A DNA stretch of 64,000 nucleotides from Shewanella subflava (GTDB taxonomy: Bacteria; Pseudomonadota; Gammaproteobacteria; Enterobacterales; Shewanellaceae): assembly GCF_025971955.1 (NCBI RefSeq), contig NZ_JAPDMX010000002.1, forward strand, positions 1 through 64,000. Direction: 5' to 3'. The stretch's first letter is position 1; each line of letters begins with the position of its first letter. A program made the translations under genes and the position numbers. The notes beneath the pieces were generated by a model that saw only the letters and a list, made by a program, of their open reading frames with translations, did not search any database and was not told where the DNA came from. Of this stretch, positions 27,811-35,987 are shown piece after piece.

Positions 27811-28553
27811 TAACTCACCTCCTCTGCCAATAAGGGAGAGTTAGCGCTATGCGCTTGGCTATTTGGGGCTTCGGTAAGTTGGCCGCTGTCCATCACAAAC
27901 TGACGTTTGCAACGTTTTGCCAACTGTAAATCATGGGTAACCAAGACTAATGTGGTGTCGCTTTCTTGGTTTAGTGCAAACAGCATATCAGCAATTTTAT
28001 CGCCATTAACACTGTCTAAATTGCCCGTTGGCTCATCGGCAAAAAGCACCTTAGGCTCACAAATAAAAGCTCGCGCAATGGCAACCCTTTGTTGTTCACC
28101 GCCTGATAATTGTTTAGGTAAATGGGTTAATCTATGGCTTAATCCGACTCGTTCAAGCATATTCTGTGCTTTGTGCTTAGCATCTTTTACACCCGCTAAT
28201 TCAGCAGGCAACATCACATTTTCAAGGGCGGTTAAGGTATCTACTAACATAAATGATTGAAAAATAAAGCTGACTTTCTTTTTTCGCAGTGCGGCTTTTT
28301 GCTCTTCATTAAGACCTGATAATGCCGAGCCTGCTAATAAAATTTCACCCGATGTAGGCGTATCAAGTGCGGCAAGCAGCCCGAGTAACGTTGACTTGCC
28401 AGATCCTGACGGTCCTAAAATGGCGACACTGTCTCCTTGCTTGACATCCATGTTGATGCCCTTGAGGATAGTAAGCTCACCTTCTTGAGTTACCACTGTT
28501 TTTATGAGGTTAGTTACTGTAATGGCACTAGAGTCTTTCGCAAAATTCGACAT
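27810..28553 (-). CDS. ybbA: ABC transporter ATP-binding protein, YbbA
   Basis: 247-aa ATPase of the LolD/MacB class. Walker A is GPSGSGKSTLLG, the Q-loop follows in FIFQSFMLVDTLTALENVMLP, the signature is LSGGEQQRVAIARAF, Walker B is VLFADEPTGNLD and the switch is LVTHDLQLAKRC. The permease gene overlaps its stop, giving a two-gene operon. Its start codon lies inside the divergent tesA 5' region, as commonly seen at this locus. Confidence 0.93.
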   Translation of the reverse strand: MSNFAKDSSAITVTNLIKTVVTQEGELTILKGINMDVKQGDSVAILGPSGSGKSTLLGLLAALDTPTSGEILLAGSALSGLNEEQKAALRKKKVSFIFQSFMLVDTLTALENVMLPAELAGVKDAKHKAQNMLERVGLSHRLTHLPKQLSGGEQQRVAIARAFICEPKVLFADEPTGNLDSVNGDKIADMLFALNQESDTTLVLVTHDLQLAKRCKRQFVMDSGQLTEAPNSQAHSANSPLLAEEVS

Positions 28554-29172
28554 AGGATCCTTCTTAACATTAGCGATTAAGCGCAGTCTTGCTACGTTAA
28601 TTATTGTTTTATCAGTTTCTTCTTCCAGCTATGCTGCCACGATTTTGATACTAGGTGATAGTTTAAGTGCTGGATATGGTATGGAGGAAGAACAAGGCTG
28701 GGTACAATTGTTACGCAACGAGCTTCCTGAGCACACCATTATTAATGGCTCGGTGAGTGGCGAAACATCGGCTGGCGGTGCTAGGCGTATCGCGGATTTA
28801 CTCGCTTCAAGCCAATTTGACTTAGTGGTCATTGAGCTCGGTGGAAATGATGGATTACGAGGTTTTCCACCCGCTAAATTGAAATCAAATCTTACAAAAA
28901 TCATTCAAGACTCACAGCAAGCCGATGCAAAAGTGTTACTTACAGAAGTGATGGTGCCGCCAAATTACGGACCTCGATACAGTAAAATGTTTAATGACGT
29001 CTTTTATGAACTGGCCGACACTTATCAAATTCCACTGATCCCCTTTTTCATGCAGGAGATAGCACCACAAGCATCACTAATGCAACGAGATGGCATTCAC
29101 CCCAATGTAGAAGCACAACCAATCATTACGCAATGGATGAAACCCTGGATCATTGATGTGTTAAAAAAGTGA
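28522..29172 (+). CDS. tesA: Acyl-CoA thioesterase I / lysophospholipase (arylesterase)
   Basis: GDSL/SGNH hydrolase of about 216 aa, exported to the periplasm: ATLIIVLSVSSSSYA is the signal-peptide core and mature protein begins near ATILILGDSLSAG. Block I Ser is in GDSLSAGYG, Asn in GGNDGLRG, and the C-terminal DGIHPN supplies Asp and His. TesA hydrolyses acyl-thioesters and lysophospholipids. The start is uncertain: ATG 28522 is used (GAGG upstream), with ATG 28504 also possible; either overlaps the divergent ybbA start. Confidence 0.9.
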   Translation: MALESFAKFDIGSFLTLAIKRSLATLIIVLSVSSSSYAATILILGDSLSAGYGMEEEQGWVQLLRNELPEHTIINGSVSGETSAGGARRIADLLASSQFDLVVIELGGNDGLRGFPPAKLKSNLTKIIQDSQQADAKVLLTEVMVPPNYGPRYSKMFNDVFYELADTYQIPLIPFFMQEIAPQASLMQRDGIHPNVEAQPIITQWMKPWIIDVLKK

Positions 29173-29336
29173 CCTAGGTAAAATTAATTCAGCATAAAAT
29201 CTTAAAATAGTCATTTTATTTTAAGCTTTAAGCTTTAGAATATGCTGACAAGGATGAGTAGACACGTTTGACTACACACTAAAGATTAAAAACAGAACTC
29301 AAAACAAGACTTAATGTAAGACTAAAAGGAAAAATT

Positions 29337-30404
29337 ATGTCCGTCAGTCGTCAAAAAAAAGTATACCTGCCTACAGCAACACGTAAAAACCAATATATCT
29401 CGGTAGGATTCCCATTAACCGATGCTTTTTTAGCTAGCTATACAGACCTCGAAAATTGCTATTATGAATTTAGCAAACTTGTCTATCAAATAGCTGAAAA
29501 ACATGACTTATTCAATGTACACGTTATCGCAACAGATAAACTTCCTATGGTACGTTTCCACAGTGAAGCCTATTGTTTATCAACCGAAGAGCAACTGCGT
29601 TTTTTCTATAATCCTGCGCACCACGAAGCAAACCGCTTACACAGCATAAGTGGTTATAGAGCGAAAAAACTGAAGATTGTATTCCTAGCAACCGGTACTG
29701 AACTACGCAGTAACTCAGCGACTTTCCACGCAAATGTACAAAAGTTTATGGCTGAAATTAAGCCATTGCTGCCGATTGCTGATATCAAAATGAAGGTGCG
29801 TGATCATCAACACATTTCATATGATTTCTTCGCCAAAAATAAAGGCATTAAAGAAACCTATGGCTATAAGTTACGGGCTGTTGATAACCGCTACAAACGT
29901 CGTGAATGTAACCTACCTGAAGATGTCAGCACGCTTAATTATGTGACGGTCAGTATTCCTGTGGGTCGTCGTATCAAAAAGCAATTACTGTCTGAAAACA
30001 CCACTAACTTTGGTCCTAGCTATCAAATTGTGGCCGACAAATTTATTGCCGCAACCAAAGAACGCCAACTTTTACGTATTGCCATGGTGGCGAACGGTAA
30101 AGTGCCTTTAGTACGTAACAGTAAATTTGAACGTTTAAACAGCACAGCTGAATTCCAGATGGTTGGTTTCGATCCAAATGTGGAGGCGCCCGTGCCTATT
30201 TTACATTGGGAAGATGATAAGTTAGTTGAAGCTTTACGCTTTGTTATCGTTGCTGGTAAAAATGACTCGAATGATGAAGGCTTTGGTCGGTTCATGAACC
30301 AAGTTGAAGATGCGGTTCGCAGCTTCACCAATGAATTTGATATCGACAAAGAACACATTGATGTGATTTTACGTTTTCACCAGCATTTAAGTTACAAGGC
30401 TTAA
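29337..30404 (+). CDS. DUF3083 family protein with internal duplication
   Basis: 355-aa cytoplasmic protein of a family known mainly from Shewanella and relatives, with no assigned function. The two halves (about 8-180 and 192-355) are similar: LPTATRKNQYISVGFPL with LPEDVSTLNYVTVSIPV; VIATDKLPMVRFHSEAYCLS with MVANGKLPLVRNS-type sequence; and each half ends in a basic segment containing HQHISYDF or HQHLSYKA. No signal peptide or membrane helix. The ribosome site AAGGAAAAATT precedes the ATG. A strong terminator follows, so it is a single-gene unit. Confidence 0.8.
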   Translation: MSVSRQKKVYLPTATRKNQYISVGFPLTDAFLASYTDLENCYYEFSKLVYQIAEKHDLFNVHVIATDKLPMVRFHSEAYCLSTEEQLRFFYNPAHHEANRLHSISGYRAKKLKIVFLATGTELRSNSATFHANVQKFMAEIKPLLPIADIKMKVRDHQHISYDFFAKNKGIKETYGYKLRAVDNRYKRRECNLPEDVSTLNYVTVSIPVGRRIKKQLLSENTTNFGPSYQIVADKFIAATKERQLLRIAMVANGKVPLVRNSKFERLNSTAEFQMVGFDPNVEAPVPILHWEDDKLVEALRFVIVAGKNDSNDEGFGRFMNQVEDAVRSFTNEFDIDKEHIDVILRFHQHLSYKA

Positions 30405-30442
30405 ATAACAACATTTTAATCATATGGTTATATATGCGTTTC

Positions 30443-30474
30443 AAACGGTAGCTTAGGCTACCGTTTTTGTTTTT
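30443..30474 (+). terminator. Intrinsic terminator of the DUF3083 gene
   Basis: AAACGGTAGC and GCTACCGTTT form a 10-bp stem with a short TTAG loop, followed by TTTTTGTTTTT. Confidence 0.9.
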
Positions 30475-30621
30475 AAGGCTAAAAATGAATATGTTATGCA
30501 ATTGTGGCCAGATTTCACATTGATTAACAATCCATAAACAAGGAATGTTGAACAGCATACGGAAAAACCGTAGTGGTTTGCTCAATCAAACCAATATAAA
30601 TAATAAAAAGCAGGAGATGCT

Positions 30622-33267
30622 ATGTTCAACAAGAAATTACCTTGGCTTATGCCTACATTAGTCGCTACAGCAGTGAGCATCGGGCTTACCGGTTGTGGTT
30701 CTGATGACGATTCAACAGTCAATATCACACCGCCAGTCGTTCAACCCCCAACTGAAACCGGCCCAACCTTCCCTGAAGGCGCAATTATGGTAGAAGCCGG
30801 TGACAACCTGAGTATCAGTATTCAAGAAGCGTTAATTAATGCCCAGTCTGGCGACGTTATCGTACTGCCTAAAGGTAACTTTAAAATTCAATCGACATTG
30901 CTATTTGATGGCGATGTCGACGGTGATGGCACTTTCGCTAAAAATGTTACCATCATGGGTTATGGTATGAACGAAACCATTTTAGACTTCTCAGAAGCTA
31001 ACTCAGGCGACGGCATATTCGTTCAAAATGCGGTTAACATTATCATCCAAGATTTATCGGTCAACGAAGCTAAAAATAACGGCATCAAACTTAAAAACAC
31101 CAACGGCATCATTTTGCGCCGCTTAGCCACTATTTGGGAAGGCGAGCTAGACCAAGATAATGGCGCCTATGGTTTATATCCAGTTGAATGTGAAAATATC
31201 CTCATTGAAGACACTTATGTACGCGGAAGTGCTGATGCGGGGATTTATGTCGGTCAGTCTGAATACATAGTGGTGCGTCGAAACATTGCCAAAGAAAACG
31301 TGGCAGGTATTGAAATTGAAAACTCTAAATACGCCGATGTCTATGATAACGAAGCAGTAGGTAATACTGGTGGTATTTTAGTATTTGACTTACCTATTAA
31401 CAATCACAGATACGGTTCTAGCGTGCGCGTATTTAATAACAAAGTACATAGTAACAATACCCCAAACTTTGCTAATGCGTCATCTAACCCTGCTGGGGTG
31501 CATATTGTTCCGCCCGGTACTGGGGTCATTATTTTATCCACTGACAATGTTGAGGTATTCAATAATGAAATCACTAACCACGATACCCTAGGCTTAACTG
31601 TCACCAGTTTTTTCATTGCTGAACCTGATATTAGTAGCTTTGTCGGCAACTACGGGCAACCTGGACAAGCCATTAGTGATGGTTGGCGTCCAACCCCGCG
31701 TAATATTCACATCCATGATAACGTCATTAGTGACTACGGCACAAAACCAAAGGGTTATCTGATTGATGATATTATCAAAGCCTATGTCCTCACCCATGGT
31801 AAATTACCTGGCATTTTGTATGATGGATTAGGGGAAGCGCTATCAAACAATGGCACCGCCGCTTACCTTGGCTTACAAGAACTACCCTTTGCAACAGATG
31901 GCAGTGATAATGTCTGCGTGAATAACAATGGCGATGTCAGTGTCGGCAGATTATTTGCAAACTCCAACAGTGACATGAATATTCCCGATACACTGTACCA
32001 AGCACCGCAAACAGATTTATTAGCCTGTTCGCAGGTAAGTTTACCGGTGCATACTGTTACCTTTGGTGATGAGATCTTTGGTTGTGGTGTAGATGATGAT
32101 ACTGCAGGTTGTGATGGCGGCACCTTAGTTGGTGGTGGCGGTACAATTGGCGAAGGTGAAGGTGGTTTAGTCGGCGATGGCGATTTAAGCCTTTGTGAAG
32201 CTCAGGGAAGTAACGTTAATTGGGATGCACTACTCAAAGCCAACTGCCCTAACTTATCAGACTACAACTTGTTTGCTGATATGAAAAACCCCACAACGGC
32301 ACCAAACTCTGGTGGCTTGCCTTATGACTTAAATACCCCGTTATTTACTGATCATGCCACTAAATACCGCTTTGTGTATGTGCCAGAAGGAACCAAAGCA
32401 GATTATAGCGAAAATGAGTCATTCAACTTCCCTGTAGGGACAGTGATCAGCAAAACCTTCGCATTGCCTCAAAACACCAATAATCGAGGTTTTGAAAATG
32501 AAGATTTAGTCGAAACGCGATTATTAATTCATCGTGCTACGGGCTGGAGCGCACTACCTTATGTTTGGAAAGCTGATAAGTCTGATGCTGTGATAGCTAA
32601 AGCAGGGGCTATTCAAGGTAAGAAGATCACCCACAAAGGAGAAGATTTAAACTTTGATTATGTTGTGCCGAGTATGAACCAGTGTAAACAATGTCATCAG
32701 TTTAAAGCTGATGCTGACAGCAACGCGGTGTTTGTACCTATCGGCCCTAAAGCACGCCATTTAAATCGTGATTATGCCTACGCTGATAGCACAATGAATC
32801 AGTTATCAAAATGGCAAGCTGCTGGTATTTTACAAGGTGTGCCTGACTTAGCTCAGGTTGATAGTGTGCCTGAATACCAAGACGGTGATGAAACCAGTAT
32901 TACCAGCATGACAGATACACAATTAATGCAAACAGCTAAAGGCTATTTGGATATTAACTGTGCCCACTGTCATCGCCCTGAAGGTAATGCGTCAAACACA
33001 GGCTTAAAGCTTGAATACTGGCGTGCCTATGCTGAAGATGCAGGATTCTCGCACGGTACTTGTAAATCACCTGTTGCATATGGTGGTGGTAACTTAGGCT
33101 TTGATGTGGTGCCTGGTAAGCCAGCGGAATCGATCCTTCACTTCCGTATGGAAAGTAACAATCCCGGTGATCGTATGCCAGAGATTGGTCGAAGCTTATC
33201 CCATGAAGAAGGTGTTGCGTTGATCAGCGAGTGGATTAAACGCTTACCTGCAGCGAGTTGTTCTTAA
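30622..33267 (+). CDS. Lipoprotein: right-handed beta-helix fused to a diheme c-type cytochrome domain
   Basis: 881-aa envelope lipoprotein. The signal peptide ends in a lipobox IGLTGC (Cys25). Residues ~50-400 form parallel beta-helix repeats (IIIQDLSVNEAKNNGIKLKN, VEVFNNEITNHD), a fold of carbohydrate-active or surface proteins. A Gly-rich linker (GGTLVGGGGTIGEGEGG, ~500-515) joins a C-terminal domain with two haem motifs, CKQCH (688-692) and CAHCH (780-784). The C-terminal domain resembles a conserved family often encoded beside such beta-helix proteins (TIGR03805/TIGR03806 types, from memory). Here both are fused. A stand-alone paralogue follows. Haem attachment and redox role are inferred. 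Confidence 0.8.
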   Translation: MFNKKLPWLMPTLVATAVSIGLTGCGSDDDSTVNITPPVVQPPTETGPTFPEGAIMVEAGDNLSISIQEALINAQSGDVIVLPKGNFKIQSTLLFDGDVDGDGTFAKNVTIMGYGMNETILDFSEANSGDGIFVQNAVNIIIQDLSVNEAKNNGIKLKNTNGIILRRLATIWEGELDQDNGAYGLYPVECENILIEDTYVRGSADAGIYVGQSEYIVVRRNIAKENVAGIEIENSKYADVYDNEAVGNTGGILVFDLPINNHRYGSSVRVFNNKVHSNNTPNFANASSNPAGVHIVPPGTGVIILSTDNVEVFNNEITNHDTLGLTVTSFFIAEPDISSFVGNYGQPGQAISDGWRPTPRNIHIHDNVISDYGTKPKGYLIDDIIKAYVLTHGKLPGILYDGLGEALSNNGTAAYLGLQELPFATDGSDNVCVNNNGDVSVGRLFANSNSDMNIPDTLYQAPQTDLLACSQVSLPVHTVTFGDEIFGCGVDDDTAGCDGGTLVGGGGTIGEGEGGLVGDGDLSLCEAQGSNVNWDALLKANCPNLSDYNLFADMKNPTTAPNSGGLPYDLNTPLFTDHATKYRFVYVPEGTKADYSENESFNFPVGTVISKTFALPQNTNNRGFENEDLVETRLLIHRATGWSALPYVWKADKSDAVIAKAGAIQGKKITHKGEDLNFDYVVPSMNQCKQCHQFKADADSNAVFVPIGPKARHLNRDYAYADSTMNQLSKWQAAGILQGVPDLAQVDSVPEYQDGDETSITSMTDTQLMQTAKGYLDINCAHCHRPEGNASNTGLKLEYWRAYAEDAGFSHGTCKSPVAYGGGNLGFDVVPGKPAESILHFRMESNNPGDRMPEIGRSLSHEEGVALISEWIKRLPAASCS

Positions 33268-33288
33268 ACGAGACATAATGTGACTGAC

Positions 33289-33314
33289 ACAAAGCCGGGG
33301 AAACCCGGCTTTGT
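33289..33314 (+). terminator. GAAA-capped hairpin between the two haem lipoprotein genes
   Basis: ACAAAGCCGGG-GAAA-CCCGGCTTTGT is an 11-bp stem with a stable tetraloop, 22 nt after the first stop and just before the second gene's ribosome site. The downstream T stretch is poor (TTATG), so it may be a partial terminator or mRNA stabiliser in a dicistronic unit. Confidence 0.6.
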
Positions 33315-33329
33315 TATGTGGAGGATCAT

Positions 33330-34565
33330 ATGATGAACCCAAAATACCATACCAACCTACCCAATACCTTTTTACAAACCACTCGTTCGCTTTCGATGGT
33401 TGCGCTACTTTCTTTAACTTGTTTTAGTGGTTGTGGTGGAAGCAGTGATACCACTGCGCCTCCTGTTTCGGTCACACCACCTGTAGTTTCACCTCCTACG
33501 ATAACGCCCCCGAGTGAAGAAGATGTCTGTAAAAACCAAACTTCTGAGGTAAACTGGCAAGCATTAATGAATAAGGATTGTGTTGACTTAGCTGATTACA
33601 GTCTGTTTATTGATCCTAGCGTGCCCACAGACTCACCGAGAACACCGGGGCATTTATATCAGTTATCTACTGAGCTTTTTTCTAACTATGCCAGTAAATA
33701 CCGCTTTTTGTTTATTCCACCTGGACTTTCATTTAATTACCAAGCCAATGAGCGAATGACACCGCCAGTCGGTTCGGTATTAGTGAAAACCTTTGCCCTC
33801 CCCTATGACACAAGTTTAAGTGGCAGCGAGAATGAAATATTGATAGAAACTCGATTGCTGATCCACAGAGAAACGGGCTGGACAGCACTGACATATCAGT
33901 GGAATAACCAACAAGCCACCTTATTAGTTGCGGGTGCAAATATTAAACACCAAATGAATAACCAAGGTGAAGTGATTCAATTTGACTACCACATACCCAG
34001 CAAAGCTGAATGCAAAATATGCCATCAAGTGGTATCAGGCCAAACCAGTCAAATTATGCCTATTGGCTTAAAAGCACATACCTTGAATAGAAATATTACG
34101 CTAGCTAACGGCCAAGAGGTTAATCAACTGCAACTATTTGAAGATAAAGGATGGCTGCAACAGTTAAGCTTATCTAACGCACCACAATCGTTTGCCATAA
34201 ATGATAATACAAAAAGTTTAACTGCACGGGCAAAAGGCTATTTAGACATTAACTGCGCCCATTGTCACAACCCACAAGGGTTTGCCAGTATTTCAGGGCT
34301 AAGATTAAGCTTTGATATCGACCACACCACATTTGAATATGGCATTTGCAAGCAACCTCCAGGTTGGGATGGTGGGCCTAATGGCCTAGCTTACGACATA
34401 GTGCCTGGCAATGCTGAACGTTCGATAATCCATGAAAGGCAGGTATTATCTTCGCCAAAAGACAGAATGCCACCTATTGGCCGCGAGGTTATTCATGAGG
34501 AAGGCGTTGCCTTGATAAAACGATGGATTGACTCATTACCTCCAAGCTTAGGAAACTGCCAATAA
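33330..34565 (+). CDS. Lipoprotein with diheme c-type cytochrome domain
   Basis: 411-aa lipoprotein paralogous to the C-terminal half of the preceding protein. Lipobox TCFSGC follows a hydrophobic stretch; a Pro/Thr-rich linker (TPPVVSPPTITPPSEED) leads to the domain. Haem motifs are CKICH (228-232) and CAHCH (309-313); shared landmarks are KTFALPYDTSLSGSENE, ETRLLIHRETGW, KGYLDINCAHCHNP and DRMPPIGREVIHEEGVALI. The start is ATG 33330 with GGAGG 5 nt upstream; GTG 33318 lies before that site. Function unknown; electron transfer at the periplasmic or outer face is the simplest reading. Confidence 0.8.
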   Translation: MMNPKYHTNLPNTFLQTTRSLSMVALLSLTCFSGCGGSSDTTAPPVSVTPPVVSPPTITPPSEEDVCKNQTSEVNWQALMNKDCVDLADYSLFIDPSVPTDSPRTPGHLYQLSTELFSNYASKYRFLFIPPGLSFNYQANERMTPPVGSVLVKTFALPYDTSLSGSENEILIETRLLIHRETGWTALTYQWNNQQATLLVAGANIKHQMNNQGEVIQFDYHIPSKAECKICHQVVSGQTSQIMPIGLKAHTLNRNITLANGQEVNQLQLFEDKGWLQQLSLSNAPQSFAINDNTKSLTARAKGYLDINCAHCHNPQGFASISGLRLSFDIDHTTFEYGICKQPPGWDGGPNGLAYDIVPGNAERSIIHERQVLSSPKDRMPPIGREVIHEEGVALIKRWIDSLPPSLGNCQ

Positions 34566-34574
34566 TCATTCACC

Positions 34575-34677
34575 ATGAAAGCAAATCTTAATCAACCTGA
34601 CTGTAATGTTCAACAATGGGTCGACAGCCGCTAATGCAGTTTGAATGCACGATGGCGACAGTTAAGTTTGCTTTCAT
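34575..34677. repeat. 103-bp segment bounded by inverted repeats
   Basis: ATGAAAGCAAATCTTAA at the left end pairs with TTAAGTTTGCTTTCAT at the right end (one bulge), around ~70 bp of non-coding sequence. It lies 11 bp from MITE-like copy 2. It may be a large stem-loop terminator of the lipoprotein operon or another small mobile repeat. Confidence 0.5.
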
Positions 34678-34687
34678 TTACACTTAA

Positions 34688-34891
34688 TTAAATAACCTCA
34701 GCTCGGGATAATAAATGCTTATCAAACAGACCTTTGTATTGCTAACGGCGTTCCATTAACGTGCAATAGACCCGCTATTGACGTGTTAATGCGCCTTGTT
34801 TTCAAAAAAAAGAACAAGTTTGCTACAAAATAAGCTAAATCTGTTGAATTGTGCTTATTGAGCCCATCACTTAACCCGAGTTGAGGTTAAA
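34688..34891 (-). repeat. MITE-like element, copy 2 (~204 bp, inverted relative to copy 1)
   Basis: Full-length reverse-complement match to 18515-18717, including the central GCAATAGACCCGCTATTGAC segment and the CTGTTGAATTGTGCTTATTG block. Ends are the imperfect inverted repeats TTAAATAACCTCAGCTCGGG and, read inward from the other end, TTTAACCTCAACTCGGGTTAA. It has no coding capacity and sits between the lipoprotein gene and a convergent AraC gene. Confidence 0.75.
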
Positions 34892-34938
34892 GAGATAAAT
34901 TTGACGTTAAGTCACTTTGGTTCAAAGGTAAACACGCC

Positions 34939-35979
34939 CTAAGCCTTTTGGGGTGAGTTTTGCCGCAAAAAATACCCAGGGGGATAACCTAACCAATGTT
35001 TAAAGCTTTGCCTGAAGTGGCTAACATCGCTGTAGCCCATAACGTCAGCAATATCCTCAACATGCATGTTATCTGACAAAATCATTTTTATGGCTAACTG
35101 GCATCGCACTTGATCAATTAACTTCTGATAACTACTGCCTGCTGAAGCAAGCTTGCGACGAAGACTTCGATCACTCATGTGCATCATTTCGGCCATTTCT
35201 AATAAAGTAGGCACTTCAGGCATGGCATGACGTAATTGTTGTAAAACGGCTTCAATCAAAGAGGGAGTATGCGTGCGCTGATTGGCGGTATTTTGCAGTG
35301 GAAATTCATAGGTTATGGGCAAGGCTAACCAGTCTATTTCAATACTCCATTCAAAATAGGCTTGTTGGTAAGACACTTTCGCACCTGTAAATTCAGCTAA
35401 AAATGAAGGTTCGACATTATCGTTTTTTTGCTGAGATTCACCTAAATGTATATCACTTACCACAATGTGCTTGCCCGCTAATTGCCTTGCTAAACCAATT
35501 AATGAACAAATGCTATGCTGAAACTGAAACGAATACTTTTCAAGGTTTGACTTGCCCGTATTTAACCAACGAACCCATAATTTATTGCCATCAACACGCA
35601 CAAGACTGTCAGTAAAGCTACCAACTAATTCTGGATTTTTTACAACAAACTGGAGACATTCTCCCAATGAATTAAATTGTGCTAAATAAGGTATTAATAC
35701 ATCTAGGCTTTCAACTTGATAACTGGCGCCTAACTTAGCTCCCATATCATGAGCGCTATGAATCCGCAGTGACTCTAAGGCAAAGTCGACCTGCCATACG
35801 TAAACAAACTGACTGGCGGCTAACTCAACCATACCGACACCAATCTGTTGGCAAATTGTTTGTACCAATTGCTCACCCAGCTCTTGCTGAATGAACACTA
35901 ACAAATTACGTAATTCAAAGGCCGGATAACATTGATCACCGACCATGAGATTTGGATTATAACCACCTTGCTTAAGCAT
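34939..35979 (-). CDS. AraC-family transcriptional regulator
   Basis: 346-aa regulator. The N-terminal ~200 residues look like the arabinose-binding-like domain of OruR/ArgR-type AraC proteins (RNLLVFIQQELGEQLVQTIC...LGASYQVESLDVLIPYL). The C-terminal domain has two helix-turn-helices: MAEMMHMSDRSLRRKLASAG and VEDIADVMGYSDVSHFRQSFKHWLGYPPGYF. It starts 8 nt after the sohB stop, with AAGG upstream, suggesting co-transcription with sohB. Target genes cannot be read from the context; the convergent haem lipoprotein genes or the downstream lipase are not obviously linked. Confidence 0.85.
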   Translation of the reverse strand: MLKQGGYNPNLMVGDQCYPAFELRNLLVFIQQELGEQLVQTICQQIGVGMVELAASQFVYVWQVDFALESLRIHSAHDMGAKLGASYQVESLDVLIPYLAQFNSLGECLQFVVKNPELVGSFTDSLVRVDGNKLWVRWLNTGKSNLEKYSFQFQHSICSLIGLARQLAGKHIVVSDIHLGESQQKNDNVEPSFLAEFTGAKVSYQQAYFEWSIEIDWLALPITYEFPLQNTANQRTHTPSLIEAVLQQLRHAMPEVPTLLEMAEMMHMSDRSLRRKLASAGSSYQKLIDQVRCQLAIKMILSDNMHVEDIADVMGYSDVSHFRQSFKHWLGYPPGYFLRQNSPQKA

Positions 35980-35987
35980 AATGAACC

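Noticed and set aside
29173..29336. TTTTAAGCTTTAAGCTTTAGA direct repeat as a regulatory site before DUF3083
   Set aside because: Low-complexity short tandem repeat without a matching known regulator.
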